Source: a virus. Taken from it: 37,062 bases of DNA. The stretch spans positions 1-37,062 of the IMG/VR virus record IMGVR_UViG_3300046001_003196, one strand, 5' to 3'. The translations under genes were made by a program, and so were the position numbers. The notes beneath the pieces are model-generated. The model was not told the origin of the DNA, ran no database searches, and worked only from the letters and a program-made list of their open reading frames with translations. This document shows positions 7,345 to 14,460 of this stretch, in pieces (the first letter of the stretch is position 1; every line of letters begins with the position of its first letter).

Positions 7345-8514
7345 ATGTCTTGCAACAATTGCTTTAATGGATGTGCTGAAACTATCTCAGATCAGTGCGT
7401 AAAATATACAGGAATAGATGTTCCTGCTCTTGGTATTTCAACTGGTGATAATTTACTTGCTGTTGAAAATGCTATTGTAAACTTTCTTGTTCCAGCAATA
7501 AATGGTACAGGAATAAAACCTATTATAGATCCTGATATTATATGTGATATTGTAAAATCATATCTTCCTGCTTGTACTACATGTACAGGATTCACATTAA
7601 ATGAAATACTTACAGCTATTGTAAAGACAGTTTGTGATCTTCAAACTCAAATAGATGTTATTGATGCTACGCTTGATATATTAAATGCCCCTTATAGATT
7701 TGCATGTTTATCAGGTGTTACATCTTTTTCAGAAACACATGATGTGTTACAAGCAACTATAGATAATCTTTGTTCATTAAATTCAGCATTTAGTATATTA
7801 GTAGCACAGTTGGCTGCAACTAATGTAACTATATTTAATGTAGATTCGTATATAGCTGCATATTTAGCTAGCTCACCTTTAGCTAGTTCTAAAATGGTTC
7901 CTTATGCTCCAATTCCTTATTTTGGACCTCTTTCAAACTATCCTTCAATTGGAGACAGTTTTAGTATATCAGGAGTAGGATCTGGTTATTGGGCTAACGT
8001 GTATTTATGTAATGGAGATAATGGTACACCTGATTTAAGAGGATGGACACTTGTAGGTGTAACAACAGGAATGGGTGGAGGAACACTTAATTCTATAGTT
8101 GACCCTGCAGTTAATCCTGATAATCCTGTTTATACTATATCAGGACCAGACTCATTAAATGGATCAACTACAGTTACATTAGGTATTGGACAAATTCCAA
8201 ACCACACGCACCCAAATACAATAGTTACAACATTTAATGATCCTGAACATAGACATAAGTTTTCTGATGATTCAACCAGTCCTCTAAATACATTAAGAAC
8301 TAGTAATGATATTTTTCCTTTTGGGTCAGTTCCATATACAACAGCAAATATAAGTGCAGATGGAACTGGTACTGGACAGATTTATCTAACTTCTGAAGAA
8401 TCAACAGGAATAACTGTTGATGTAGATTTAACAAATGCTGGAATGGGTGGTGGAGGAGCTCACTCTAATGTTCAACCATCAAAAGGTTGTTATTATATAA
8501 TGTACAAACCTTAA
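7345..8514 (+). CDS. Tail-collar-domain fibre protein
   Basis: 389 residues. The N-terminus has a Cys-rich start (MSCNNCFNGC) and a helical, probably trimerising region ('YTGIDVPALGISTGDNLLAV', about 22-41) thought to attach the fibre. The C-terminal half matches the phage tail-collar / microcystin-dependent-protein pattern: LCNGDNGTPDLRGW (residues 221-234), GIGQIPNHTH (281-290) and a Gly-rich end with HSNVQPSKGCYYIMYK. In this family the N-H-T-H and related residues hold metal ions in a trimeric fibre tip. It is thus probably a receptor-contacting or collar fibre. Codon use is ordinary for the window. It overlaps no neighbour, but the adhesin gene starts only 6 bases later. Confidence 0.75.
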   Translation: MSCNNCFNGCAETISDQCVKYTGIDVPALGISTGDNLLAVENAIVNFLVPAINGTGIKPIIDPDIICDIVKSYLPACTTCTGFTLNEILTAIVKTVCDLQTQIDVIDATLDILNAPYRFACLSGVTSFSETHDVLQATIDNLCSLNSAFSILVAQLAATNVTIFNVDSYIAAYLASSPLASSKMVPYAPIPYFGPLSNYPSIGDSFSISGVGSGYWANVYLCNGDNGTPDLRGWTLVGVTTGMGGGTLNSIVDPAVNPDNPVYTISGPDSLNGSTTVTLGIGQIPNHTHPNTIVTTFNDPEHRHKFSDDSTSPLNTLRTSNDIFPFGSVPYTTANISADGTGTGQIYLTSEESTGITVDVDLTNAGMGGGGAHSNVQPSKGCYYIMYKP

Positions 8515-8520
8515 TTAACT

Positions 8521-9687
8521 ATGTGGCCATTCTTACCAAAAAAATGTGATTGTTCAGAAACTCCTACTAATCCAGGAACTTCATGTAATCCTAGTGGTCT
8601 TACCACTAATGATTTAGTATATGATGGTTCAGCTGGAGTATGTTCTAATGTTGCAACAGGAATGACAGCATCAGAAGCTTTTCAACAATTAGATTATTTT
8701 TTATGTAGCATAGAGTTAACACAATACATATTAAATCAAATTGAAAATAATCCAGAAGAATATCCTGAGTTTATTACATTAGTAAATGGTGCAATTAATT
8801 GTAGTACAATAGATGATTGTGGACCACCTCCACCACCAACAACTACAACCACGTCTTCTTCTACTAGTACATCAACAACTAGTACAACTAGTACAAGCTC
8901 TACTACTACCACAACCACAACTGTTGCTGAAGCATGTCATGTGTATGATTTAACAGCAATTACTGATAATGGTAACTGGATAGCAGAATTATGTTTTGGA
9001 GGCGTTGCAGAAGGTATTTTAGCTTTTGCTGGAAATACTGTCACTACTCCTTGTATTATAAATACATCATTAGTATTAAATGGAATAACTGCTGTTACAA
9101 ATTTTGTTGATTGTTCTATAACAACTACAACTACATCTAGTACGTCAACTTCTACATCAACAACAACATCAACTACTACAACAATATGTCCTTGTACATA
9201 TATTGATATAACTATTTTTAGATCATATATAGGTTTAAGTGATACAGGAAGTGCAGATGTACAATATGAAAATTGTAATGGAGATACTGTTATACAAACT
9301 TATACAGAAGAAGGAACTTATAATATTTGTAGTCAAGATATAAATTCTATAATAGGATCATATGTAAGGTTTGGTATTACATACATTGTTCCAGTAACTC
9401 CTTTTGATAGTGAGGAACTTTGCTGTATACCAACAACAACTACAACATCTACTACTGAAGAACTCTCTTGTAGAAGCTTTGTAGTATTTGCTAACTTCTC
9501 TACTCCAGCAGCATTTTCATATGACCCTTGTGGTGGTGGTGAGTCAATTAACATAACATTGCAAAATCCAGAAGGAGAGTTTCCTTCAGCTGTAGTTGTA
9601 TGTTGTGCTCCCTTAACTGTTCCTTTTGGTACTAATATTGATAATGGAAAGATTGACTTTACTCTAACTGGTGACTGTAGTGTTTAA
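8521..9687 (+). CDS. Modular poly-Thr adhesin/fibre protein with three domains
   Basis: 388 residues built as anchor, linker, domain A, linker, domain B, linker, domain C. The anchor (about 1-100) contains CDCSETP and ends CSTIDDC; it is similar to the anchor of the gene at 9716. A Pro-then-Thr/Ser linker follows (107-134). Domain A begins CHVYDLT and ends VDCS; domain B begins CPCTYIDI and ends ELCC; domain C begins CRSFVVFA and ends GDCSV. Each domain starts and ends next to Cys, so a disulphide could clamp it. Domain A resembles the single domain of the 9716 gene, and B that of the 10283 gene. A surface fibre or head-fibre role in host attachment is inferred from modular design and context; no sugar-binding fold can be proven here. 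Confidence 0.6.
   Translation: MWPFLPKKCDCSETPTNPGTSCNPSGLTTNDLVYDGSAGVCSNVATGMTASEAFQQLDYFLCSIELTQYILNQIENNPEEYPEFITLVNGAINCSTIDDCGPPPPPTTTTTSSSTSTSTTSTTSTSSTTTTTTTVAEACHVYDLTAITDNGNWIAELCFGGVAEGILAFAGNTVTTPCIINTSLVLNGITAVTNFVDCSITTTTTSSTSTSTSTTTSTTTTICPCTYIDITIFRSYIGLSDTGSADVQYENCNGDTVIQTYTEEGTYNICSQDINSIIGSYVRFGITYIVPVTPFDSEELCCIPTTTTTSTTEELSCRSFVVFANFSTPAAFSYDPCGGGESINITLQNPEGEFPSAVVVCCAPLTVPFGTNIDNGKIDFTLTGDCSV
8839..8922 (+). repeat. Poly-ACN linker tract (Thr/Ser)
   Basis: 28 codons of almost only ACA, ACT, ACC, ACG, TCN and AGT encoding a Thr/Ser linker between the anchor and domain A. Mixed synonymous codons keep it from being a pure microsatellite. Confidence 0.85.
9121..9183 (+). 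repeat. Poly-ACN linker tract (Thr/Ser)
   Basis: 21 Thr/Ser codons joining domains A and B of the same protein. Similar shorter tracts lie at 9433-9456, 10013-10033, 10244-10267 and 10514-10534 in this and the next two genes. Confidence 0.85.
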
Positions 9688-9715
9688 TAATTAATTTAAA
9701 ATAAAAATAATAAAA

Positions 9716-10270
9716 ATGTCTTGTACAAATAACATTAATATAAATTGTGGATGTGAAAATAATCCATGTGGATGTAAAACTTCATCAGATGAAGTTGTAT
9801 ACCAAGGACCTGATTTATCATGTACAGGTGTTTCAAATTGTGACACACTTACAGAAGTAATACAATCAATAGATGGATTTATTTGTAGTCCAGAAATGGT
9901 ACAAACAATAATCAATAACATTTTAAATAACACATCCTTATATAATCAGTTTACAACTATTGTAAATAATACAGTAGAGTGTCAAACAGTATGGGATTGT
10001 ATTAACGCACAAACCACAACTACCACTACAACTGCTATACCTACTTGTTCAGTATACAAATTAGGAACTACAGGTCCTAGTGGATTCCCTGGTGATAGTG
10101 ATTGGTCAGCTACAGATTGTAATACAGGTCTTTCAGTTGATGGAACAATTACATTCCCTACTAGTGTTAACACAGGATGTATAATTGATAGTTCATTAGT
10201 GTTAGGAGTAAAAGTAGAAATACTTGAAAATAATGCATGTCCTACTACTACAACTACTACCACTACTTAA
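9716..10270 (+). CDS. Short poly-Thr adhesin: anchor plus domain A, Thr tail
   Basis: 184 residues. The anchor (about 1-97) has CGCENNPCGC near the start and the pattern 'DLSCTGVSNCDTLTEVIQSI', paralogous to the anchor of the 8521 gene ('QQLDYFLCSIE' corresponds to 'QSIDGFICSPE'). A poly-Thr linker follows (about 100-106), then one domain (CSVYKLGTTG to ENNACP), related to domain A of the 8521 gene, and the protein ends in eight Thr residues. Its single TAA stop is in frame with the next gene, only four codons before that gene's ATG. It looks like a shorter paralogue produced by duplication, perhaps of the same particle appendage. The A-rich sequence AATAATAAAA precedes the start. Confidence 0.6.
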   Translation: MSCTNNININCGCENNPCGCKTSSDEVVYQGPDLSCTGVSNCDTLTEVIQSIDGFICSPEMVQTIINNILNNTSLYNQFTTIVNNTVECQTVWDCINAQTTTTTTTAIPTCSVYKLGTTGPSGFPGDSDWSATDCNTGLSVDGTITFPTSVNTGCIIDSSLVLGVKVEILENNACPTTTTTTTT

Positions 10271-10282
10271 AAACCAAATAAT

Positions 10283-10873
10283 ATGACAGTATTAATAACA
10301 TTAGTAATAGCAGGAACAGACTCTGGTCCTTTTGATCTCTATTCAAATAATGATGGATATGTATCTGCATTTGAATCAGGTGTAAGCAGAGCTGCATTAA
10401 TAGCAGGATATGCATCATCTCTTGTTCCTGATTATACAGCTATAATCAGAGTGAAATCAAATGGAGAACTTTGTACAAATTATATTGATATTCCTGTAAT
10501 AGAAATACCAAGCACAACTACTACTACCACAACTGCAGCTTGTGGATGTTTTGAAATAGAAACTAACATTAGTCAAACAGACTTAGATGACGCTACTGGA
10601 AATACTAATCCTGCAGATGATAATTTAATTAGTTTTTTCTTTTTAGATTGTAATGGTGTATTTAGCCAAGCATCTTATACAGTGGCTGGTACATATTATT
10701 CAACAGACGTATGTACAAATGATCCAGCAAGTATATTGAATTTCAGATACATGAAAAATGATATACTTATAACTACTGTTGTTTCAACAGCATCACTATC
10801 TGTTATATGTTGTACGACCACAACTACTAGTACAAGTTCTTCTACAACAACCACCACAACTACAACACCATAA
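10283..10873 (+). CDS. GPF-domain protein with Cys-clamped domain B and Thr tail
   Basis: 196 residues. The N-terminal domain (1-73) contains AGTDSGPFDLY (residues 10-20) and 'AIIRVKSNGELCTNYIDI', a small beta domain also found at the N-terminus of the 20537 gene (AGANAGPF). A short Thr linker (about 78-84) leads to a Cys-bracketed domain (CGCFEIE to VICC) related to domain B of the 8521 gene, then an 18-residue Thr/Ser tail ending TTP. Its frame continues that of the upstream gene across one TAA. Two strong terminator hairpins follow. A fibre or decoration role is inferred; the GPF domain may be an assembly module. Confidence 0.6.
   Translation: MTVLITLVIAGTDSGPFDLYSNNDGYVSAFESGVSRAALIAGYASSLVPDYTAIIRVKSNGELCTNYIDIPVIEIPSTTTTTTTAACGCFEIETNISQTDLDDATGNTNPADDNLISFFFLDCNGVFSQASYTVAGTYYSTDVCTNDPASILNFRYMKNDILITTVVSTASLSVICCTTTTTSTSSSTTTTTTTTP
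10814..10867 (+). repeat. Poly-ACN C-terminal tract
   Basis: 18 Thr/Ser codons immediately before the final Pro and stop, encoding the C-terminal tail of the GPF-domain protein. Confidence 0.85.
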
Positions 10874-10880
10874 TATAATT

Positions 10881-10911
10881 AACCTTGTTTTTGTTGGTTT
10901 AACAGGGTTTT
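10881..10911 (+). terminator. First of two tandem intrinsic terminators
   Basis: AACCTTGTT (10881-10889) pairs AACAGGGTT (10901-10909) over nine pairs with one G-T wobble, followed by TT. It comes 8 bases after the stop of the GPF-domain gene and is directly adjacent to a stronger hairpin. Confidence 0.55.
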
Positions 10912-10940
10912 CTCCTCAGATTTATGTCTGAGGAGTTTTT
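10912..10940 (+). terminator. Second, strong intrinsic terminator
   Basis: CTCCTCAGA (10912-10920) and TCTGAGGAG (10927-10935) form a perfect 9-bp stem with a 6-base loop, followed by TTTTT. It closes the fibre operon. Confidence 0.9.
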
Positions 10941-10941
10941 A

Positions 10942-10970
10942 TTTATAACTATTTTAGTTATAAAGAATTA
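10942..10970 (+). repeat. 29-nt palindromic boundary repeat, copy 1
   Basis: Starts TTTATAACTA and ends AAAGAATTA. It contains a perfect 9-bp inverted repeat, TTATAACTA / TAGTTATAA, around TTT. It matches 28 of 29 bases at 30365-30393. Both copies lie in gaps after the end of one gene set and before a promoter-like site. A looser relative lies at 243-270. Confidence 0.7.
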
Positions 10971-10989
10971 AATTCATAATTAAAAAACA

Positions 10990-11021
10990 TTGTTAACTAT
11001 TAAAACAATTTTTTATCTTTA
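10990..11021 (+). promoter_or_regulatory. Putative promoter before metallophosphoesterase gene
   Basis: TTG at 10990-10992 and TATCTTTA at 11014-11021, spaced 21 bases, resemble the Bacteroidota TTTG / TAnnTTTG promoter with one mismatch in the -7 box. It lies after the double terminator and 28 bases before the next ATG, where a new transcript start is expected. AT-richness weakens the evidence. Confidence 0.4.
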
Positions 11022-11048
11022 CAATATTTTTAACTAATATAAATATAT

Positions 11049-12263
11049 ATGTCTGAAAATCAAAGCTTATTAATTCAATTGCAAGAATTACTGACACACA
11101 AAAAAAGTAAGAAGTTTTATGCTGAAAGACTTGGAATAAGTGAATTTGAAGTGAATGAACTATTGAAAGAACTTAGAGAAAAAGACAACAATCAACACGA
11201 ACTAAAAAACTACACAGAAGAACGAAAGGTAAATATTGAGAGAGGTACAATAGAGAGTACAATTGTATCTGACTTTGATCCTAAAGATGATGTTGAATTA
11301 GCTCATCTACACAAGATAAACTTAGATAAATATATTATAACCAATTACTGGTCTAAGATGTTACCAAGTGGGAAGTTTACTTCCTCAATCTTCTCAAAAA
11401 GAAAAGAAGCAAAAGATTACTCTCCTGAAGACTTTGCTAAGTTTTTACAAAATTACAAATCCAACTACATACCTGAACCAAATCCTACAATTCAACATGC
11501 TAAAACAATAGATGTTGAATTATCATTATCTGATTACCATTTAGCAAAGAGACATGTTGATGGAGATAATTCAGTAGCTGATAGAACTGTTAGATATTTT
11601 ACTGCAGCAACTTCTCTTATATATGATGTTAAAGCAATATACGACATAAACACTATTGTATTCCCTATATCAAACGATTTCTTTCACACTGATAACTATC
11701 AACATCAAACTACAAATGGTACTCCACAGGACACTATAATGGATTATCATTCTGAATATGAATTAGGGTTTGAGATATTAGTAGGTACAATTCAAATGAT
11801 GAAAAAAGTTTGTAAAGAAGTACATGTAGTTTTAGTACAAGGTAATCATGATAGAACTAAATCTTATTATCTTGCACATGCATTAGAAGTTTATTTTAAA
11901 AAAGATGCTAATATATATTTCAATAGAGATCATGGTGTAGTAAAAGCTGTAGTTTTAGGAGATACATTTATTGGTTATCATCATGGTAATTGTAAGATTG
12001 AGGATTTGCCTTTATTGTTTGCAACTCATCCAGAATTTAGTCAAGCATTTGGTAACGCTAAATATAGAGAGATACACACAGGTGATAAACATCATTACAT
12101 GGCTAAAGAAGTGAAGGGTGTAAGAATACAACAAATGCCTAGTTTATCAGGAACTGATAGATGGCACTTAGATAATAACTATGTACACAGTGTACGTGCA
12201 GCTCTTGCTTTAGTATATGATAAAGATAAAGGTAAGATATGTGAATTTGAATATAGAATATAA
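11049..12263 (+). CDS. Metallophosphoesterase with N-terminal helix-turn-helix
   Basis: 404 residues. Residues about 15-45 (KKSKKFYAERLGISEFEVNE) look like a helix-turn-helix. The C-terminal two thirds carry the calcineurin-like metallophosphoesterase motifs in order: D162-Y-H164, N209-D210, G265-N-H-D268, the H311-H312 pair, and H343-T-G-D-K-H-H349. The family hydrolyses phosphodiesters or phosphomonoesters using two metal ions; the substrate cannot be told here. Motif II is ND rather than the usual GD, but the metal-binding Asp is kept. It is the first gene after the double terminator, followed 6 bases later by a ring-like gene, so it is transcribed with tail genes. It could be a virion-borne or late DNA- or nucleotide-processing enzyme; the HTH favours a DNA partner. 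Confidence 0.8.
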   Translation: MSENQSLLIQLQELLTHKKSKKFYAERLGISEFEVNELLKELREKDNNQHELKNYTEERKVNIERGTIESTIVSDFDPKDDVELAHLHKINLDKYIITNYWSKMLPSGKFTSSIFSKRKEAKDYSPEDFAKFLQNYKSNYIPEPNPTIQHAKTIDVELSLSDYHLAKRHVDGDNSVADRTVRYFTAATSLIYDVKAIYDINTIVFPISNDFFHTDNYQHQTTNGTPQDTIMDYHSEYELGFEILVGTIQMMKKVCKEVHVVLVQGNHDRTKSYYLAHALEVYFKKDANIYFNRDHGVVKAVVLGDTFIGYHHGNCKIEDLPLLFATHPEFSQAFGNAKYREIHTGDKHHYMAKEVKGVRIQQMPSLSGTDRWHLDNNYVHSVRAALALVYDKDKGKICEFEYRI

Positions 12264-12269
12264 AACAAT

Positions 12270-12995
12270 ATGTCAACATTAAGAAAATTAGTATCAGATG
12301 TACGTTCAGTACATAAACTTTTATCAACTGATAGCCTTATTACAGATAGAGCTATTGCTTCTGAAATAAGAAACAATTCTTTATTGCTTATTAAGAGAGA
12401 AACAAATCTTAGAAAGCTTTGGGCTACAGACACATTATTTACAACAATACCTTGTTTAGAAATGTGTGAAGTTCCTCTTTCTGAATGTTGTGATTATGTA
12501 GATGAGTGTACAATATCTAGAAGTAGAGAAAAGATTCCACGTATATCAGAAGGTAATTACCAATATGTAATACAAGGAGTTTATTCTATTAATGCATTAG
12601 GAGGTAAAGGGAAGAAGTTAAAAGAAATATCTGTCAACAGATATGCAAATCTATTAAGACTTCCTATTATTAAAAATGAGGCATACTTTTGGATTACTAA
12701 TGGATATTTATATGTAAACAATCCATTACTACAAGCAGTTAGGTTTGTAGCGTTCTTTGAAGAAGATGTTAGTAATGATATATTATATCCAGAATGTGGA
12801 TGTGGAAAAGAATACTCATTAGAAGATATATGTATTAATCCATTAGATAAAGAGTTTGCATGTCCAGGATATCTAGAACAACCTGTATTACAAATGACAT
12901 CACAAAAACTTTTATCTACATATTTTAATATTAAAACAGATCAAAGTCAAGATGGCGTAGATGGGCAAGCACCTAACTCAAAACCAACTAGTTAA
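12270..12995 (+). CDS. Putative tail ring / structural protein, crAss-like
   Basis: 241 residues. The N-terminal segment (LLSTDSLITDRAIASEIRNN, about 17-36) followed by 'LLIKRETNLRKLWATDTLFT' and 'IPCLEMCEVPLSECC' (about 60-74) matches a pattern I associate with a conserved structural protein encoded just upstream of the IHF-like and tubular tail genes in Bacteroidota podoviruses. A second Cys cluster (CGCGKEYSLEDIC, about 177-189) could bind metal. The last 20 residues are polar and probably disordered (DGVDGQAPNSKPTS). It is likely a ring component of the portal-tail assembly, inferred from pattern and position. The next gene starts 3 bases after the stop. Confidence 0.6.
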   Translation: MSTLRKLVSDVRSVHKLLSTDSLITDRAIASEIRNNSLLLIKRETNLRKLWATDTLFTTIPCLEMCEVPLSECCDYVDECTISRSREKIPRISEGNYQYVIQGVYSINALGGKGKKLKEISVNRYANLLRLPIIKNEAYFWITNGYLYVNNPLLQAVRFVAFFEEDVSNDILYPECGCGKEYSLEDICINPLDKEFACPGYLEQPVLQMTSQKLLSTYFNIKTDQSQDGVDGQAPNSKPTS

Positions 12996-12998
12996 TAT

Positions 12999-13481
12999 AT
13001 GTCAAGAGTAAAGGTTGAATGGAGGAGTGCAAGCAAAGATAATTATATAGATTTTTGCTCAAAGAATCCAAATATTATTTTAACATTCAATGAATGGAGA
13101 AATATTATTTATTCATTCAATGAAGAATATAAACAATACATATTAGAAACAGGAGAAAAAGTAAAGCTTCCATTTGGATTAGGAGAATTTTCTATAATTA
13201 AAAAGAAAAGAAAAAGAATAAAAGATGTTGATGGAAAAGAATTTGTTAACCTTCCTATTGATTGGCAAAAAACTAAACAGAAAGGGAAGGTGATATACAA
13301 CTTCAATTATCATACAGAAGGATTTTTTTTTGGTTGGCAATGGTTTAAAAAAATAGCTAGCTTTAGACATTCTAACTTATGGTATTTTAAACCTTCAAGA
13401 ATAACTTCAAGACTGTTGTCTCACTATATAAAAGCTGATGATAAGTATAAAGACTTATACAGAGAATGGAACATTAAATAA
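12999..13481 (+). CDS. IHF/HU-like DNA-binding-fold protein
   Basis: 160 residues. An N-terminal helical pair (YIDFCSKNPNIILTFNEWRN, about 16-35) is followed by ETGEKVKLPFGLGEFSI (50-66), which parallels the HU/IHF 'GEKV-L-GFG-FEV' turn, and a basic arm KKKRKRIKDVDG. The region near 128-143 (WYFKPSRITSRLLSHY) corresponds to the final HU helix 'FKPGKxLK'. It is longer than HU (about 90 residues) because of an inserted aromatic section ('YHTEGFFFGWQWF'). Crass-like genomes carry such IHF-like genes beside tail tube and stabilisation genes, as here. It may bend DNA at packaging or ejection, or be a ring subunit that reuses the fold; the sequence does not decide. Confidence 0.65.
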   Translation: MSRVKVEWRSASKDNYIDFCSKNPNIILTFNEWRNIIYSFNEEYKQYILETGEKVKLPFGLGEFSIIKKKRKRIKDVDGKEFVNLPIDWQKTKQKGKVIYNFNYHTEGFFFGWQWFKKIASFRHSNLWYFKPSRITSRLLSHYIKADDKYKDLYREWNIK

Positions 13482-13489
13482 TAAAAACA

Positions 13490-14458
13490 ATGAGTTACTA
13501 CTATAAATATAATTTCGTAAGTCCTGAACCAGTCTATGCTACTGTCAAAGAAGAATTAAAGTCTTATTTTGATACAGGTGCAGTAGATGATCTTTTATTT
13601 CCAACGTACCTTGACAAGTGTCTACAGAAACTTGGAAGAACAACTTATGTAATCTCTGAAGAAGTTCTATATATAGATGACTTTCAAGCAAGACTTCCAG
13701 ATAACTTTTATGCTGCAAGAGAAGTTTGGATGTTAGTTGAGATTCCTCAACTTCCATATCAATCAGCTAATTCATTATATACACAAGCAGCATCTTCTAC
13801 TACAATACAAGTTTCTCCTGTAACATCAGGAGGAGTTCCTTGTACAAATTTAGAATGCACAACAGGATGTCCTACATGTATGCCAGAATTAATCCAAGCT
13901 GTATATAAAACTAATCATCAAACAACAAGATCATTTAGACAATCATATCTTCTTAAACCAGGTAACATATCTGCTAGAAGTAATTGTTCTGTAGATTATT
14001 CAAATGATTTAGAATTATATGGACAGCATTCTGTTGTAAATTCAAATTTTCCAGGAGCAGCTGTTTATGATTCATTTGACATTAGAGACAATAAAATTGT
14101 AACTAATTTTAGAAGTGCAACAATACAATTATTATTTTATGCTACAGAGTATGATGAAGTTGGTAGTCAATTGATTCCTGACAACTATCGTATTAGAGAG
14201 TACATAGAAGCATTCATTAAATACAAAGTATTTGAGATGCTTACAAATCAAACTAATGATGAAACCTTTAATCAGTTACAACAAAAACTTGTATATTACA
14301 AACAGTTGTATGATGAAGCATTTATTATGGCAAGCATTGAAGTTAAGAAACAAGATGTTTACACAAAACAAAGAAGAATAAGACAAGATTTAAATAGATT
14401 TAATATGTACGAACTTCCAAATACGACTAATCGTTATGGAAGAAGAAGAAATAATTAA
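13490..14458 (+). CDS. Tail tubular protein (crAss/P22 gp4-like)
   Basis: 322 residues. The start 'VKEELKSYFDTGAVDDLLFP' (about 20-39) and 'YLDKCLQKLGRTTYVI' (about 40-55), then 'IDDFQARLPDNFYAAREVWM' (about 64-83), is a pattern of the tail tubular adaptor of crAss-like and related podoviruses: helical N-terminal domain, Cys-containing beta insert (CTTGCPTC region, about 124-133) and a C-terminal helical part ending in a very basic tail (RYGRRRNN). Such proteins link the portal to the tail tube or muzzle, which agrees with the stabilisation protein gene starting 2 bases downstream. The C-terminal basic tail may contact DNA. Confidence 0.75.
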   Translation: MSYYYKYNFVSPEPVYATVKEELKSYFDTGAVDDLLFPTYLDKCLQKLGRTTYVISEEVLYIDDFQARLPDNFYAAREVWMLVEIPQLPYQSANSLYTQAASSTTIQVSPVTSGGVPCTNLECTTGCPTCMPELIQAVYKTNHQTTRSFRQSYLLKPGNISARSNCSVDYSNDLELYGQHSVVNSNFPGAAVYDSFDIRDNKIVTNFRSATIQLLFYATEYDEVGSQLIPDNYRIREYIEAFIKYKVFEMLTNQTNDETFNQLQQKLVYYKQLYDEAFIMASIEVKKQDVYTKQRRIRQDLNRFNMYELPNTTNRYGRRRNN

Positions 14459-14460
14459 TC

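Noticed and set aside
8736-8918. Minus-strand open frames rich in valine opposite the Thr tracts (also 9982-10263 and 19149-19415)
   Set aside because: They are mirror images of ACN repeats (GTN read on the other strand), have no leader and no recognisable protein.
6222-10867. CRISPR array from regular short repeats
   Set aside because: The repeats are in-frame Thr codons without unique spacers of equal length or palindromic repeat units.
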